Source: Streptosporangium sp. NBC_01756 (lineage in GTDB: Bacteria > Actinomycetota > Actinomycetes > Streptosporangiales > Streptosporangiaceae). Taken from it: a stretch of 64,000 nt of DNA. The stretch covers positions 4,340,001 through 4,404,000 of the forward strand of contig NZ_CP109130.1 of NCBI RefSeq assembly GCF_035917975.1, in the 5' to 3' direction. Under the pieces are notes generated by a model. That model was not told the DNA's origin. It did no database searches and saw nothing but the letters and a program-made list of their open reading frames with translations. Within the stretch, counting starts at the first letter, position 1, and every line of letters starts with the position of its first letter. Position numbers and translations under genes: made by a program. Positions 6,141 through 14,743 of this stretch are shown here, in pieces.

Positions 6141-8229
6141 GGGCCATCGCCGGGATCGCGATGCCCGAGTCGTTCATCAGGAACCCGATCAGCGCGCAGG
6201 TCAGCGCGCCGATCAGACCGGCACGCAGCGCGGGCGCGAGCAGGTAGGCCCGGCCCAGTGCGGAGGCGCCCCATCGGGAGGGGCGGTCCAGCACCAGGAA
6301 GAGGAACGCCAGCGCGACCAGCGAGAGCAGGGTCAGCGACCAGTTCCCGACGGTGACCCCGATCATCGCGCCGAGCTTGCGGCCGATCACGGTCCAGGCC
6401 TCGCCGTTCAGCACCTGCTGGACGAAGGCGCCCAGGTGGGTGCGGCGGTCGGGCGGCTTGAGCCAGTCGGCCACCGCGATCGCCCCGATGAGCAGGACAC
6501 CGGCCAGGCCGATCACCCCGAGCCTGACCGGTGAGACCCGGTTGCCGGACAGCAGGATGAGGAAGACCGCCACCCCGACCAGGAACGCCGGGACTCCGCC
6601 GAAGTCGGCGCCCCAGGCCGGCCAGCCGTCGGCGAACACCGCGAACAGGCCGTAGGCGCCGCAGCACGCCAGCGCGAGTGTGCGACGTCCTCGGGAGATC
6701 AGCCACTGGGCGATCCCGGCCAGGGCCAGGATCGTCCCGGCGGAGTAGACGGCGAAGGCGATGTTGGCGAAACCGTAGAAACGGCCGCCGGTGACGGGCT
6801 CGTAGCCGGTGACCGCGTTCACCTGGAGCCGGGAGCCGGTCATCACGTCGAGCAGGAGGGCCACCGAGGTGATCCCGGCGACCACGGTGAGCGGGCCGAG
6901 CACATGCGTCCGCCACGGCCCGGCGAAGGCGAGGGCGGCGATCACGCAGGCGATGCCGGTGATGGTGAGGATCACCCCGGCCATCGGGGCGGGCAGGCTC
7001 CACCAGGGCACGAGCTGGGCCAGGAAGGTCGCCACCGCGATCGCACCGCCGACCGCCGCGACGACCCGGGTGGCCGTCAGCGCCCGGGAGCCGCCCCAGC
7101 CGCGCCGGATCGCGACCGCCGCCAGCAGGTAGAACAGGATCTGGACGGCCACGAAGCCCGCGAAGAACGGCCCCCGCACCTTGCTCATCACGTGACTGGC
7201 CAGATCCTCGCCCGCCAGGTCCCGCACCAGGTCGGACGTCGATGCCTCGTCCGCTCCGGCGCTCTGCCAGGCGTGGCCCACGACGCCGTCCGGGGCCTGC
7301 AGGCCGAGCAGGGCGATCGCGGTAGAGGTCAGGTCGGTGTTGGTGACCAGACCGTCCTGGCGGGTGGAGGTGGTGGTCAGACGGCCGTGCGGGTACGGCT
7401 CGCCGCCGGGGGACGGCCCCCGGGCGATCGCCACGTGCAGGCGGGCGTCGGCCGAGACGTCGGACAGGCCGCCGAGCAGCACCGTGCTCTCCGGCGGGAG
7501 CCGGTCGAGGACCGCGCCCACCTGGTGGTCGGCCTCGGCGACGGCCGCCTGTCTGGCCTGCCCGGTCATCGAGGCCGGATCGCCGCCCGCCCCGGCCCGA
7601 GTGAGGCCATCGGCCTCCGCCATGATCAGCCGGTACGGTGCCAGGTCGCCCAGTTCGTCGATGGTCGCCGCGTATTTCCCGATTTTTCCGGATCTATCTG
7701 CGGCGCCGAGGGCGGCTCCCGGTCCCACCGCGGCGACCTTCCCCCCGGCGTCCTTCACGAGCTGCCCGAGCAGCCCCAGCGCCGGGTTGAAGGAGGTCTC
7801 GACGGCGTTGAACCTCATCAGTCCGGACCAGCCGGGCACGCTCGCCCCGCCGTCCGGTGCCGGAACCGGCGTCGCCGGCGGCGCGCAGCCCGTCCCGGGA
7901 GCGGCCGCCCGCTGTCCCGCCGAAACGGTCAGCCAGCCCGCGGTCCGGCAGGCGATGCCCGGGCTCGCCGTCCGGGTGGACATCGACGCGGCCCCGCCCT
8001 GATCCACCAGCGTCCACAGGTTCGGCGTCCGCGCCTGGTCCAGGTCGCTCCACAGCAGTCCCGGCACCCCGACCACCACGACCCTCGCCGGGAGGGACCG
8101 GGCCGAGGCGCCGGCCGTACCGGCCGCGCAGAGGACCAGGAGCACGACGGCCAGGAGCACCCCGGCCGCGCGGCGGTGGGTGCCCGGCCGTCCGGCGCGC
8201 CGTCGCTTGTCCTCGCCTGCCGAGCCCAT
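6022..8229 (-). CDS. Membrane protein with an alkaline-phosphatase-like ectodomain
   Basis: A 735-residue protein. A basic N terminus and one signal-anchor segment are followed by an ectodomain of about 300 residues: VVVVGVPGLLWSDLDQ, TPNLWTLVDQG, then GWLTVSAGQRA and TDLTSTAIALLG. This resembles the fold of the alkaline phosphatase/phosphodiesterase superfamily, but I cannot confirm a full metal-binding set. From about residue 350 there are ten or more membrane segments, including GRFYGFANIAFAVYSAG. Such proteins are conserved in actinobacteria without a known role. Start: ATG at 8229 with GGGGGAA. It is divergent from the next mannosyltransferase (66-bp gap) and its end overlaps the previous one, so all three are probably envelope genes. 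Confidence 0.72.
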   Translation of the reverse strand: MGSAGEDKRRRAGRPGTHRRAAGVLLAVVLLVLCAAGTAGASARSLPARVVVVGVPGLLWSDLDQARTPNLWTLVDQGGAASMSTRTASPGIACRTAGWLTVSAGQRAAAPGTGCAPPATPVPAPDGGASVPGWSGLMRFNAVETSFNPALGLLGQLVKDAGGKVAAVGPGAALGAADRSGKIGKYAATIDELGDLAPYRLIMAEADGLTRAGAGGDPASMTGQARQAAVAEADHQVGAVLDRLPPESTVLLGGLSDVSADARLHVAIARGPSPGGEPYPHGRLTTTSTRQDGLVTNTDLTSTAIALLGLQAPDGVVGHAWQSAGADEASTSDLVRDLAGEDLASHVMSKVRGPFFAGFVAVQILFYLLAAVAIRRGWGGSRALTATRVVAAVGGAIAVATFLAQLVPWWSLPAPMAGVILTITGIACVIAALAFAGPWRTHVLGPLTVVAGITSVALLLDVMTGSRLQVNAVTGYEPVTGGRFYGFANIAFAVYSAGTILALAGIAQWLISRGRRTLALACCGAYGLFAVFADGWPAWGADFGGVPAFLVGVAVFLILLSGNRVSPVRLGVIGLAGVLLIGAIAVADWLKPPDRRTHLGAFVQQVLNGEAWTVIGRKLGAMIGVTVGNWSLTLLSLVALAFLFLVLDRPSRWGASALGRAYLLAPALRAGLIGALTCALIGFLMNDSGIAIPAMALTVAVPLTLTACVRALQLSPPTTAERSSAPAGTTAPPAP

Positions 8230-8295
8230 CCGGTTCCCCCGTATCCGTACCTGTTGGCGGTCGTTTCCCCCAGGCCCACGGTAACCTGCCTGGTC

Positions 8296-9711
8296 GTGAC
8301 GACTGGCAAGGCGACCACGACCGAGCGGCCCCCCTGGATGTGGCCGCTCGCACTGCTGCTCATCGCGGTGGCGGTGGCCCCGCTGGTGCTCCAGTGGCTG
8401 GGCAACGTCGACGACCAGCGCCTGGTCGACCTGGACGTGTACCGTACCGGTGGCCAGGCGGTCCTCGAAGGGCGACCGGTCTACGACTTCGTGACGCCCG
8501 CCCCGCAGCTCCTGCCGTTCACCTACCCGCCGATCGCGGCGCTGCTGGCCACGCCGCTGGCGATGATGTCCTGGCCCGCCGCGCAGTGGGTGTGGACGGC
8601 CCTCGTCTTCGTGACGCTGGCGGTCACCGTCGGACACGGCTTCCGCGCCCTGCTGGGCTCCGCCGTGCCGTACCGGGATGTGCTGAGCCGCGCGGTGCCG
8701 TGCTGGGGCGGGCTGGGCCGCGCGGTGCCAGGGCGGTACCGGAACGTGCTGGGCCGCGCCGTGCCGGGACAGGGGCCGGCGGACCCGAGCCTGCCGGGTA
8801 GACCGGGCAGGCCGGGCAGGCCGGGCGGCATCGGTCTGCCGATGGCCTTCGCACTCCTGATGGTCGCCTGCACCTACCTGATGCCGATCAGGGACCAGGT
8901 CCGTTTCGGCCAGGTGGACATCCTGCTCGTCGCGCTCTGCCTGGCCGACTGCGTGACCCGCCGCCCCGCCTGGCCGCGCGGCATGCTGATCGGCCTGGCC
9001 ACCGCGGTCAAGCTCACCCCCGGCGTCTTCCTGATCTACCTGCTCATCACCGGCTTCGGCCCGGGAGCGCGGCCCGAACAGCGCCGGGCCTTCTTCATGG
9101 CGGTGTTCACCGCGGCGCTGCTCACCCTGCTGCCCTTCCTGGTCATCCCGGCCGACGCCGCCGACTTCTGGTTCCACGCGCTGCTCGACCCCGAACGGCT
9201 CGGCGCCAACGCGGCGACCACCAACCAGTCGGTGCGCGGCATGCTCATCCGGCTCTACCTGCCCGACGCGCTGACCAGCCTGCTCTGGCTGGCACTGGTC
9301 GCGGCGATCGCCTGGTACGGCTTCCGCCACGCACGCCGGGCGCTGCTCGACGGGCACGCGGTGACCGGGGTCGCGTTGGTCGGCCTGATGGCCGTGCTGC
9401 TTTCGCCGGTGGCCTGGATCCACCACCTGGCCTGGGTGGTGGTGGTGCTCGGCGCGCTGGCCGGCGACGGGCGTGACCCGTTGCGGGTCCGGGTGGCTGC
9501 CGGGGTCTGGCTCTTCTACGTGGTGCCGGTCCCCTGGTGGGGGGTGTCGATCAAGGCGGCGGAGATACCGGTGATCAGCCCGGTGCTGGGAAAGATCGTC
9601 CAGAACGGGTTCGGCCTGGGCGCGCTGGTCCTGGTCTGGCTGCTCGCGTCATGGCTGCCGCGGCGCCGCGAGGCCTTCCGGAAATGCGGTTTCGAGCCTA
9701 CTTTCGGATAG
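8296..9711 (+). CDS. GT87/DUF2029-type polytopic mannosyltransferase
   Basis: About 471 residues, a GT-C membrane enzyme. The first membrane segment is followed by the acidic loop LVDLDVYRTGGQAVLEG and VYDF...LPFTYPPIAALL, the signature of alpha-mannosyltransferases using polyprenol-P-mannose. Later conserved pieces are QVRFGQVDILL, KLTPGVFLIYLL and SPVAWIHHLAWV. GTG at 8296 fits the coding start; ATG at 8338 is an alternative. A loop of about 60 residues around residues 120-180 is inserted, made of AVP/GR repeats and a run of GRPGRPGRPGG; it is absent from typical relatives as far as I recall. Probable role: lipoglycan or glycolipid mannosylation. Confidence 0.8.
   Translation: MTTGKATTTERPPWMWPLALLLIAVAVAPLVLQWLGNVDDQRLVDLDVYRTGGQAVLEGRPVYDFVTPAPQLLPFTYPPIAALLATPLAMMSWPAAQWVWTALVFVTLAVTVGHGFRALLGSAVPYRDVLSRAVPCWGGLGRAVPGRYRNVLGRAVPGQGPADPSLPGRPGRPGRPGGIGLPMAFALLMVACTYLMPIRDQVRFGQVDILLVALCLADCVTRRPAWPRGMLIGLATAVKLTPGVFLIYLLITGFGPGARPEQRRAFFMAVFTAALLTLLPFLVIPADAADFWFHALLDPERLGANAATTNQSVRGMLIRLYLPDALTSLLWLALVAAIAWYGFRHARRALLDGHAVTGVALVGLMAVLLSPVAWIHHLAWVVVVLGALAGDGRDPLRVRVAAGVWLFYVVPVPWWGVSIKAAEIPVISPVLGKIVQNGFGLGALVLVWLLASWLPRRREAFRKCGFEPTFG
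8653..8829 (+). repeat. In-frame tandem repeats inside the mannosyltransferase gene
   Basis: Four degenerate copies of a 30-36-bp unit start at 8653, 8683, 8713 and 8749, each beginning CTGGGCCGCGCGGTGCC or close to it. They are followed by a short Gly-Arg-Pro repeat from about 8794. All stay in frame and encode a low-complexity loop between two membrane segments. This is typical of slippage or unequal recombination and may vary between strains. Confidence 0.7.
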
Positions 9712-9731
9712 ACGCCGGATACCCTGGTGTC

Positions 9732-10652
9732 ATGCCGAAACTCGCCTACCTGGGACCGAAGGGCACTTTCACCGAGGAAGCCCTGCGGATCCTGGCACCC
9801 GAGGCCGAGCGTCTGCCGAGCGCGAGCATCAGCGCGGCGCTGGACGCGGCGCGGCGCGGCGAGGCCGACGGCGCCGTCGTCCCGCTGGAGAACTCGCTCG
9901 AAGGTGCCATCACCACGACCCTGGACGAGCTCGCCTGGGGCGAGCCGCTGTCCGTCACCGCGGAGCTGCTGCTCCCCGTGGAGTTCTCGCTCCTGGTGCG
10001 GCCGGGCACCCGGCTGGGCGACATCAAGCGGGTCTTCACCCACCCGGCCGCCATCACCCAGTGCCGCAACTTCACCGCCCGCGAGCTGCCCGACGCCGTG
10101 GTGGTCGCGGCTCCGTCGACCGCGGCGGCGGCTCAGGAGGTCGCCCTCCCCGGCTCGCCGTACGACGCGGCCATCGCCGCGCGCATCGCGGGGGACAACT
10201 ACGGCCTGGTCGAGCTCGCCGCCAACGTCGGCGACCGCTCCGACACCGTGACACGGTTCATCCGGGTGTCCCGTCCCGGCCCGCTGCCCGAGCCCACCGG
10301 CTCCGACCGCACCTCCCTGGTCGCCTTCCTCGCCGACGACCACCCGGGCGCGCTGCTGGAGATGCTCACCGAGTTCGCCGTGCGCGGGGTCAACCTGACC
10401 CGCATCGAGTCGCGGCCCACCGGCGACGGCATCGGCCGCTATTTCTTCCACTTCGACCTGGAGGGGCACGTGGCCGACGCCAGGGTCGGCGAGGCGATCT
10501 CCGGACTCCACCGGATTTGCGCCGACGTGCGTTTCCTCGGCAGCTACCCCCGTGCCGACGGCACGTCGCCGCAGATCAAGCGCGGTACGGCCGACGGCGA
10601 CTTCGCCGAGGCCGCCGGCTGGCTGGCCAGGATCCGCACCGGCCGGGCCTGA
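9732..10652 (+). CDS. pheA: Prephenate dehydratase
   Basis: A 306-residue monofunctional enzyme converting prephenate to phenylpyruvate in phenylalanine synthesis. The N-terminal dehydratase domain (about 1-185) shows AYLGPKGTFTEEAL, VPLENSLEGAITTTLDEL and the catalytic Thr-Arg-Phe in DTVTRFIRV. The C-terminal ACT domain (about 200-285) carries HPGALLEMLTEFAVRGVNL and the ESRP motif in RIESRPTGDG for allosteric phenylalanine binding. ATG at 9732 is 20 bp after the upstream stop. It precedes serS in the same direction, an arrangement also seen in streptomycetes. No chorismate mutase domain is present. Confidence 0.96.
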   Translation: MPKLAYLGPKGTFTEEALRILAPEAERLPSASISAALDAARRGEADGAVVPLENSLEGAITTTLDELAWGEPLSVTAELLLPVEFSLLVRPGTRLGDIKRVFTHPAAITQCRNFTARELPDAVVVAAPSTAAAAQEVALPGSPYDAAIAARIAGDNYGLVELAANVGDRSDTVTRFIRVSRPGPLPEPTGSDRTSLVAFLADDHPGALLEMLTEFAVRGVNLTRIESRPTGDGIGRYFFHFDLEGHVADARVGEAISGLHRICADVRFLGSYPRADGTSPQIKRGTADGDFAEAAGWLARIRTGRA

Positions 10653-10790
10653 TCTCGGGTGGTCTCCGGTCCGTCGGGGGCCGTGTCCCGCTGCCGGGGG
10701 TCCGCACGGCCGGGTCTGATCTCGGATGGTCTCCCGTTCGTCGGGAGCCGCATTCGGGGGCGGCGTCGGCCGGGCCTGATCCCGCGCGCG
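10641..10790. repeat. Degenerate direct repeats after pheA
   Basis: Three copies of GGCCGGG(C/T)CTGATC begin at 10641, 10708 and 10768 (spacing 67 and 60 bp). The first two share about 40 bp of similar sequence, including TCTCGG(G/A)TGGTCTCC. The first copy includes the last codons of pheA. No gene is seen between 10653 and 10926, apart from the serS leader. Confidence 0.55.
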
Positions 10791-10926
10791 GCCGGCACGG
10801 ATCCCCGCCGGTGACCGCATCTTTCTCGCGGTTCGATCCCGGCTCCCACGGAGGTATTCGGACGGATGATCCGGCCAAGGCCTAATACGTGTGCGAGCCC
10901 AAGCTTCGCATCGGTAGCCTTGATCT

Positions 10927-12189
10927 GTGATTGACCTGCGTACCCTTCGTGAGGATCCCGACCGGCTACGGGCGTCGCAGCGTGCCCGCGGCGAGGACGA
11001 CTCCGTCGTCGAAACGCTGCTCGACCTCGATGAGCGGCGGCGCGGTGCGCTGAGCCGCTTCGAGACGCTGCGAGCCGAGCAGAAGAGCATCGGCAAGTCG
11101 GTGTCCCGTGCCTCCGGGGAGGAGAAGACGGCCCTCCTCGACCGGGCCAAGGACCTCTCGGCGCAGGTCAAGTCAGCCGAGGCCGAGGCCGAGAAGCTGG
11201 CCAAGGAGCTCGACGACCTGCTCTACACGGTGCCCAACCTCGTGGAGGAGGGCGTGCCGGCGGGCGGCGAGGACGACTACGTGGTGCTGGAGGAGATCGG
11301 CGAGAAGCGGTCCTTCGACTTCGATCCCAAAGACCACCTGGAGCTCGGCGAGCTGCTCGGTGCGATCGACATGGAGCGCGGCGCGAAGGTCTCCGGCTCG
11401 CGGTTCTTCTTCCTCCGGGGTGTCGGCGCGCGACTCCAGCTCGGGCTGCTCAACATGGCCATGCAGCAGGCGATCGAGGCGGGCTTCGTCCCGATGATCC
11501 CGCCGGTGCTGGTCAAGCCGGAGACGATGCGGGGCACCGGTTTCCTCGGCGCCCACGCCAGCGAGGTCTACCACCTGCCCGAGGACGACCTTTTCCTGGT
11601 GGGCACCAGCGAGGCGCCCATGGCCGCCTACCACGCCGACGAGATCCTCGACGGCGGCTCGCTGCCGTACCGCTACGCCGGATGGTCGACGTGCTTCCGC
11701 CGCGAGGCCGGCTCGTACGGCAAGGACACCCGGGGCATCATCCGCGTCCACCAGTTCGACAAGATCGAGATGTTCTCCTACTGCCGTCCCGAGGACGCGC
11801 ACGAGGAGCACCGGCGCCTGCTCGCCTGGGAGAAGGAGATGCTCGCCAAGATCGAGGTGCCCTACCGGGTCATCGACACCGCGGCGGGTGACCTCGGCGC
11901 GAGCGCGGCGCGGAAGTTCGACTGCGAGGCGTGGATCCCCACCCAGGGCCGCTACCGCGAGCTCACCTCGACCTCCAACTGCACCGACTTCCAGGCCCGC
12001 CGCCTCGGCGTCCGCTACCGCGACTCCGGGGGCAAGCCCCAGCAGGCGGCCACGCTGAACGGCACCCTGGCCACCACCCGCTGGATCGTCGCGATCCTGG
12101 AGAACCACCAGCAGGCCGACGGCTCCGTGGTGATCCCCAAGGCCCTGCGCCCCTACGTGGGCCTCGACGTCCTCGAACCGGTCAAGTAG
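10927..12189 (+). CDS. serS: Seryl-tRNA synthetase
   Basis: A 420-residue class II aminoacyl-tRNA synthetase that charges tRNA-Ser (and primes tRNA-Sec where present). The N-terminal [18 protein letters not shown] and the acidic/basic stretch to about residue 105 form the tRNA-binding coiled-coil arm. Motif 2 is seen as [20 protein letters not shown], and the C-terminal motif 3 region as [12 protein letters not shown] and [18 protein letters not shown]. Length is normal. Start: GTG at 10927. Two tRNA-Ser genes are also in the window (19811 and 60162). A strong terminator follows. Confidence 0.98.
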   Translation: MIDLRTLREDPDRLRASQRARGEDDSVVETLLDLDERRRGALSRFETLRAEQKSIGKSVSRASGEEKTALLDRAKDLSAQVKSAEAEAEKLAKELDDLLYTVPNLVEEGVPAGGEDDYVVLEEIGEKRSFDFDPKDHLELGELLGAIDMERGAKVSGSRFFFLRGVGARLQLGLLNMAMQQAIEAGFVPMIPPVLVKPETMRGTGFLGAHASEVYHLPEDDLFLVGTSEAPMAAYHADEILDGGSLPYRYAGWSTCFRREAGSYGKDTRGIIRVHQFDKIEMFSYCRPEDAHEEHRRLLAWEKEMLAKIEVPYRVIDTAAGDLGASAARKFDCEAWIPTQGRYRELTSTSNCTDFQARRLGVRYRDSGGKPQQAATLNGTLATTRWIVAILENHQQADGSVVIPKALRPYVGLDVLEPVK

Positions 12190-12200
12190 CCCTCCGAGGA

Positions 12201-12226
12201 GGCCCCGCCGCACCTCCGGCGGGGCC
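12201..12226 (+). terminator. Terminator of serS
   Basis: GGCCCCGCCG (12201-12210) and CGGCGGGGCC (12217-12226) form a perfect 10-bp G+C stem with a 6-nt loop, 11 bp after the serS stop and followed by TTCGG. This is a typical actinobacterial intrinsic terminator. Confidence 0.85.
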
Positions 12227-12235
12227 TTCGGCATG

Positions 12236-12365
12236 CACGGAGGCCATACTCACACAGGCCGTATTTGCGAGGCCGTACTGGCGCAGGCCGTCACGGAGGC
12301 CGTACTCGCAAGGCCGTATTCACGGAGGCCGTACTCGCAAGGCCGTATTCACGGAGGTCGTGGAG
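12236..12365. repeat. 29-bp tandem repeat array between serS and tetR
   Basis: The unit begins CACGGAGGCCGTACTCGCAA and ends GGCCGTATT (29 bp). Near-exact copies start at 12292 and 12321, with a partial copy at 12350 and a diverged pair of units from 12236. Each unit contains two halves built on GGCCGTA. It lies between two convergent genes and has no coding character. Confidence 0.8.
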
Positions 12366-12396
12366 CCCTCCTCACGGCGGAAGCGGTAGGGGGTGG

Positions 12397-12942
12397 TCAC
12401 TCCGCGAGATAACGCTGGAGGGTGGGCCCAAGCCAGTCCACGATCTCCTGCCTGGACATGGCGACGACGGGCGGCAGGCGGAGCACGTAGCGGCACAGGG
12501 CCATGCCGAGGACCTGGGTGGCGACGAGTCCCGCGCGGGCGGGGGCCTGGGCGGGGTCGTCGCAGAGCCGGGCGGCCAGCGGGCCGAGCTGCCGGGCGAA
12601 GATGCCGCGTACGCGCTCGGCGACGGCCTCGTCGGTGACGCCGGTGCGCAGCAGGATCACCATGCCCTCGTCGTCTTCCCAGCGATCGAGGAAGTGGGCG
12701 ATGAGCGCCGGACCGACGGTCTCCGGCGGGACCGCCGTCAGGTCGGGAAACCTCAGATCGATGTCGGCCGCGGCGGCGAACAACCCCTCCTTGTTGCCGA
12801 AGTAGCGCATGACCATGGCCGGGTCGATGCCCGCGTCCGAGGCGATGGCGCGGATGGTGGCCCGCTGGTACCCGTCGGCGGCGAAACGTTCACGTGCCGC
12901 GGCCAGGATCACAGCCTTGGTCTCCTCGGAGGATCTCCTCAT
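12397..12942 (-). CDS. TetR-family transcriptional repressor
   Basis: A 181-residue protein. The N-terminal helix-turn-helix shows ILAAARERFAADGYQRATIRAIASDAGIDPAMVMRYF, written here across its parts as ILAAARERFAADGY, ATIRAIASDAG and MVMRYFGNKEGLF. The C-terminal half is a TetR ligand domain of the common actinobacterial type. ATG at 12942 starts the domain correctly; no Shine-Dalgarno is visible and the start touches an operator copy, so the transcript may be leaderless. It is divergent from an FAD monooxygenase and the gap holds four operator-like copies, so it very probably represses that gene and itself. Confidence 0.9.
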   Translation of the reverse strand: MRRSSEETKAVILAAARERFAADGYQRATIRAIASDAGIDPAMVMRYFGNKEGLFAAAADIDLRFPDLTAVPPETVGPALIAHFLDRWEDDEGMVILLRTGVTDEAVAERVRGIFARQLGPLAARLCDDPAQAPARAGLVATQVLGMALCRYVLRLPPVVAMSRQEIVDWLGPTLQRYLAE

Positions 12943-12943
12943 G

Positions 12944-13029
12944 CCAACAACTGTAGGCCAACAACTGTTGACATTGCTAGCGCGGAGGCGCACAGTTATG
13001 CCAACAGTCGTTGACCAACAAGTGTTGAC
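12944..13029. promoter_or_regulatory. Four TetR operator-like copies
   Basis: Related 16-bp sequences of the form CCAACA-NN-TGTTGAC occur at 12944-12955 (partial), 12957-12972, 13000-13015 and 13014-13029. The cores CAACA-AC-TGTTG and CAACA-AG-TGTTG are perfect 5-2-5 inverted repeats. They fill the gap between the TetR start at 12942 and the monooxygenase start at 13050, the expected place for control of both promoters. Confidence 0.75.
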
Positions 13030-13049
13030 ATCACCTCACGGAGGTCGAG

Positions 13050-14192
13050 ATGCTCCCCGCCACCACGGACGTTCTCGTCATCGGCGCAGGCCCGACCGGG
13101 CTCACCGTCGCGCTCTCCCTCGCCGGACAGGGATTCGACGTGACCGTCGCCGACAACCAGGCGGCCGGTGACAACACCTCGCGAGCCGCCGTGGTCCACG
13201 CCAGGACGCTCGAGGTCCTGGAGCCGCTCGGAGTCTCCGAACGGCTGGCCGCCCAGGGGATCCACGCCTCCCAGTTCACGATCAAGGACCGTGACCGGAC
13301 CCTCGTCCCCGTCCGGTTCGACCGGCTGCCGACGCGCTACCCCTACACGCTGATGATCTCCCAGGCGGTGACCGAGCGGATCCTGCTGGAGCGCCTCGTC
13401 GAGCTGGGCGGCCGGGTCGCCAGGCCGTACACCCTGGAGAGCCTCACCCAGGACGGCGAGGGTGTGAGCGCGGTCTTCGCCGAGGGCGGCACGGTCAGGG
13501 CGAAATACGTGGTCGGTGCGGACGGCATGCACAGCACGGTCCGCGAGCAGGCGGCCGTCGCCTTCACCGGGGGGCAGTACGCCGAGTCTTTCAGCCTGGC
13601 CGACGTGCGGCTCACCGGCGGCGTACCCGATGACGAGGTCATCCTCTTCTTCTCGCCCACCGGGCTGGTCGTCGTCGCCCCGCTGCCCGACGGCACGCAC
13701 CGGATCGTGGCCACCGTCGACGAGGCGCCGGCCGAGCCCGACGCGGCCTTCGTGCAGGCGCTGCTGGACGGCCGGGGGCCGCAGAGGGACCGGGCCGTGG
13801 TGCGCGAAGTCGTCTGGGGATCGCGGTTCCGGGTCCACCATCGGGTGGCCGACGCCTACCGCGTCGGACGGGTGGTGCTGGCGGGCGACGCCGCGCACGT
13901 CCACAGCCCCGCAGGAGGCCAGGGAATGAACACCGGCATCCAGGACGCCACCGCCCTGGGCGAGGCTCTCCTGGCCGCTCTGAAGGGCGATCAAGCCGCT
14001 CTGGACGTCTACGCCACGACCCGTCGCCCGGTCGCCGAACGGGTCATCTCCCTCGCCGGTCGTCTCACCCGGCTGGCCACCGTGAACAGGCGCCTGCGTC
14101 CGATCAGGAACCTGGCCCTGCGGATCCTGGCGCGCAACCCCGGCTTCCGCAACGGCCTGGCCATGCGGCTCTCGGGTCTGGTCTACCGGTGA
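13050..14192 (+). CDS. FAD-dependent aromatic-ring monooxygenase family protein
   Basis: A 380-residue flavoprotein of the PheA/TfdB (p-hydroxybenzoate hydroxylase-like) group. The N-terminal dinucleotide-binding motif is LVIGAGPTGLTVALSL (about 9-24). The DG motif appears as VVGADGMHSTVREQ and the second FAD motif as VLAGDAAHVHSPAGGQGMNTG. Such enzymes hydroxylate phenolic or polyketide-like substrates with NAD(P)H and O2; the substrate here is unknown. The ATG at 13050 has GGAGG upstream. It lacks the C-terminal thioredoxin-like domain of the longer phenol hydroxylases. It is controlled, by inference, by the divergent TetR. Confidence 0.9.
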   Translation: MLPATTDVLVIGAGPTGLTVALSLAGQGFDVTVADNQAAGDNTSRAAVVHARTLEVLEPLGVSERLAAQGIHASQFTIKDRDRTLVPVRFDRLPTRYPYTLMISQAVTERILLERLVELGGRVARPYTLESLTQDGEGVSAVFAEGGTVRAKYVVGADGMHSTVREQAAVAFTGGQYAESFSLADVRLTGGVPDDEVILFFSPTGLVVVAPLPDGTHRIVATVDEAPAEPDAAFVQALLDGRGPQRDRAVVREVVWGSRFRVHHRVADAYRVGRVVLAGDAAHVHSPAGGQGMNTGIQDATALGEALLAALKGDQAALDVYATTRRPVAERVISLAGRLTRLATVNRRLRPIRNLALRILARNPGFRNGLAMRLSGLVYR

Positions 14193-14248
14193 GCAGGGTC
14201 GCGGGCGGTCTGCGGACGGCTGGCCGGGCCGGCCCGGGAAACGCAGAA

Positions 14249-14277
14249 GGCGGGGTCCGCGTCAAGCGGACCCCGCC
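14249..14277. terminator. Bidirectional terminator between monooxygenase and cspA
   Basis: GGCGGGGTCCGC (14249-14260) and GCGGACCCCGCC (14266-14277) form a perfect 12-bp stem with loop GTCAA. It sits between two convergent genes and can serve both. Confidence 0.88.
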
Positions 14278-14302
14278 TCCCTCGCTACCAGAGGTCTATG
14301 CG

Positions 14303-14506
14303 TCAGACGGCGCGGACCTGCGAGGCCTGCGGGCCCTTCTGGCCCTGCGTGATCTCGAACTCGACCCGCTGGCCGTCTTCGAGACTACGGTAGCCGTTGC
14401 CCTGGATTTCGGAGAAGTGCACGAACACATCCGGTGCACCGCCATCCGGTGCGATGAAGCCGAAGCCCTTTTCAGCGTTGAACCACTTGACGGTTCCCTG
14501 AGCCAT
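14303..14506 (-). CDS. cspA: Cold-shock protein (CspA family)
   Basis: A 67-residue OB-fold nucleic-acid-binding protein. RNP1 is KGFGFI (13-18) and RNP2 VFVHF (27-31), with the exposed aromatic surface starting at KWFN. The family binds single-stranded RNA or DNA and acts as an RNA chaperone. The ATG at 14506 has GGGAGAG upstream. The gap to the divergent HAD gene is 237 bp, long enough for the structured leader typical of cold-shock mRNAs; I did not identify a defined thermosensor fold. Confidence 0.95.
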   Translation of the reverse strand: MAQGTVKWFNAEKGFGFIAPDGGAPDVFVHFSEIQGNGYRSLEDGQRVEFEITQGQKGPQASQVRAV

Positions 14507-14743
14507 TAAAGCTCTCCCTCAGGATTTGAAACTTTGGGATTCACACCTCGTGAACCCCATGTGTCGTACAGCAAGCCCCGGGGTGGTTCAGTCAAACTGG
14601 TTTTCACAACGGGATTCAGCTAATACAACGCCATCACATCTAACACTATCCGGCGGACTCGTGTTCCCGCCATGAGGAAGATTCCTCGGAGACGGATCCC
14701 ACGGCTCGCTCTCCCCGGATCACGGTGCAGACTGGATCCTGTT
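14507..14743. promoter_or_regulatory. Divergent promoter region and presumed cspA leader
   Basis: This gap is lower in G+C than its surroundings and has no gene. The half next to cspA is presumed to be its 5' untranslated leader. No specific -10/-35 pair could be fixed with confidence. Confidence 0.45.

Noticed and set aside
6904-8295. Very long open frame upstream of the mannosyltransferase start at 8296, on the plus strand
   Set aside because: It runs antisense to the phosphatase-like membrane gene, is rich in Arg, Gly and His without domains, and is a product of high G+C third positions.
8230-9426. Minus-strand extension of the phosphatase-like gene through the mannosyltransferase
   Set aside because: The signal-anchor protein starts naturally at ATG 8229 with a good ribosome binding site; the upstream reading is low-complexity antisense.
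12236-12365. CRISPR array
   Set aside because: The 29-bp units are directly contiguous without unique spacers, and no cas gene is present. No CRISPR was seen elsewhere in the window either.
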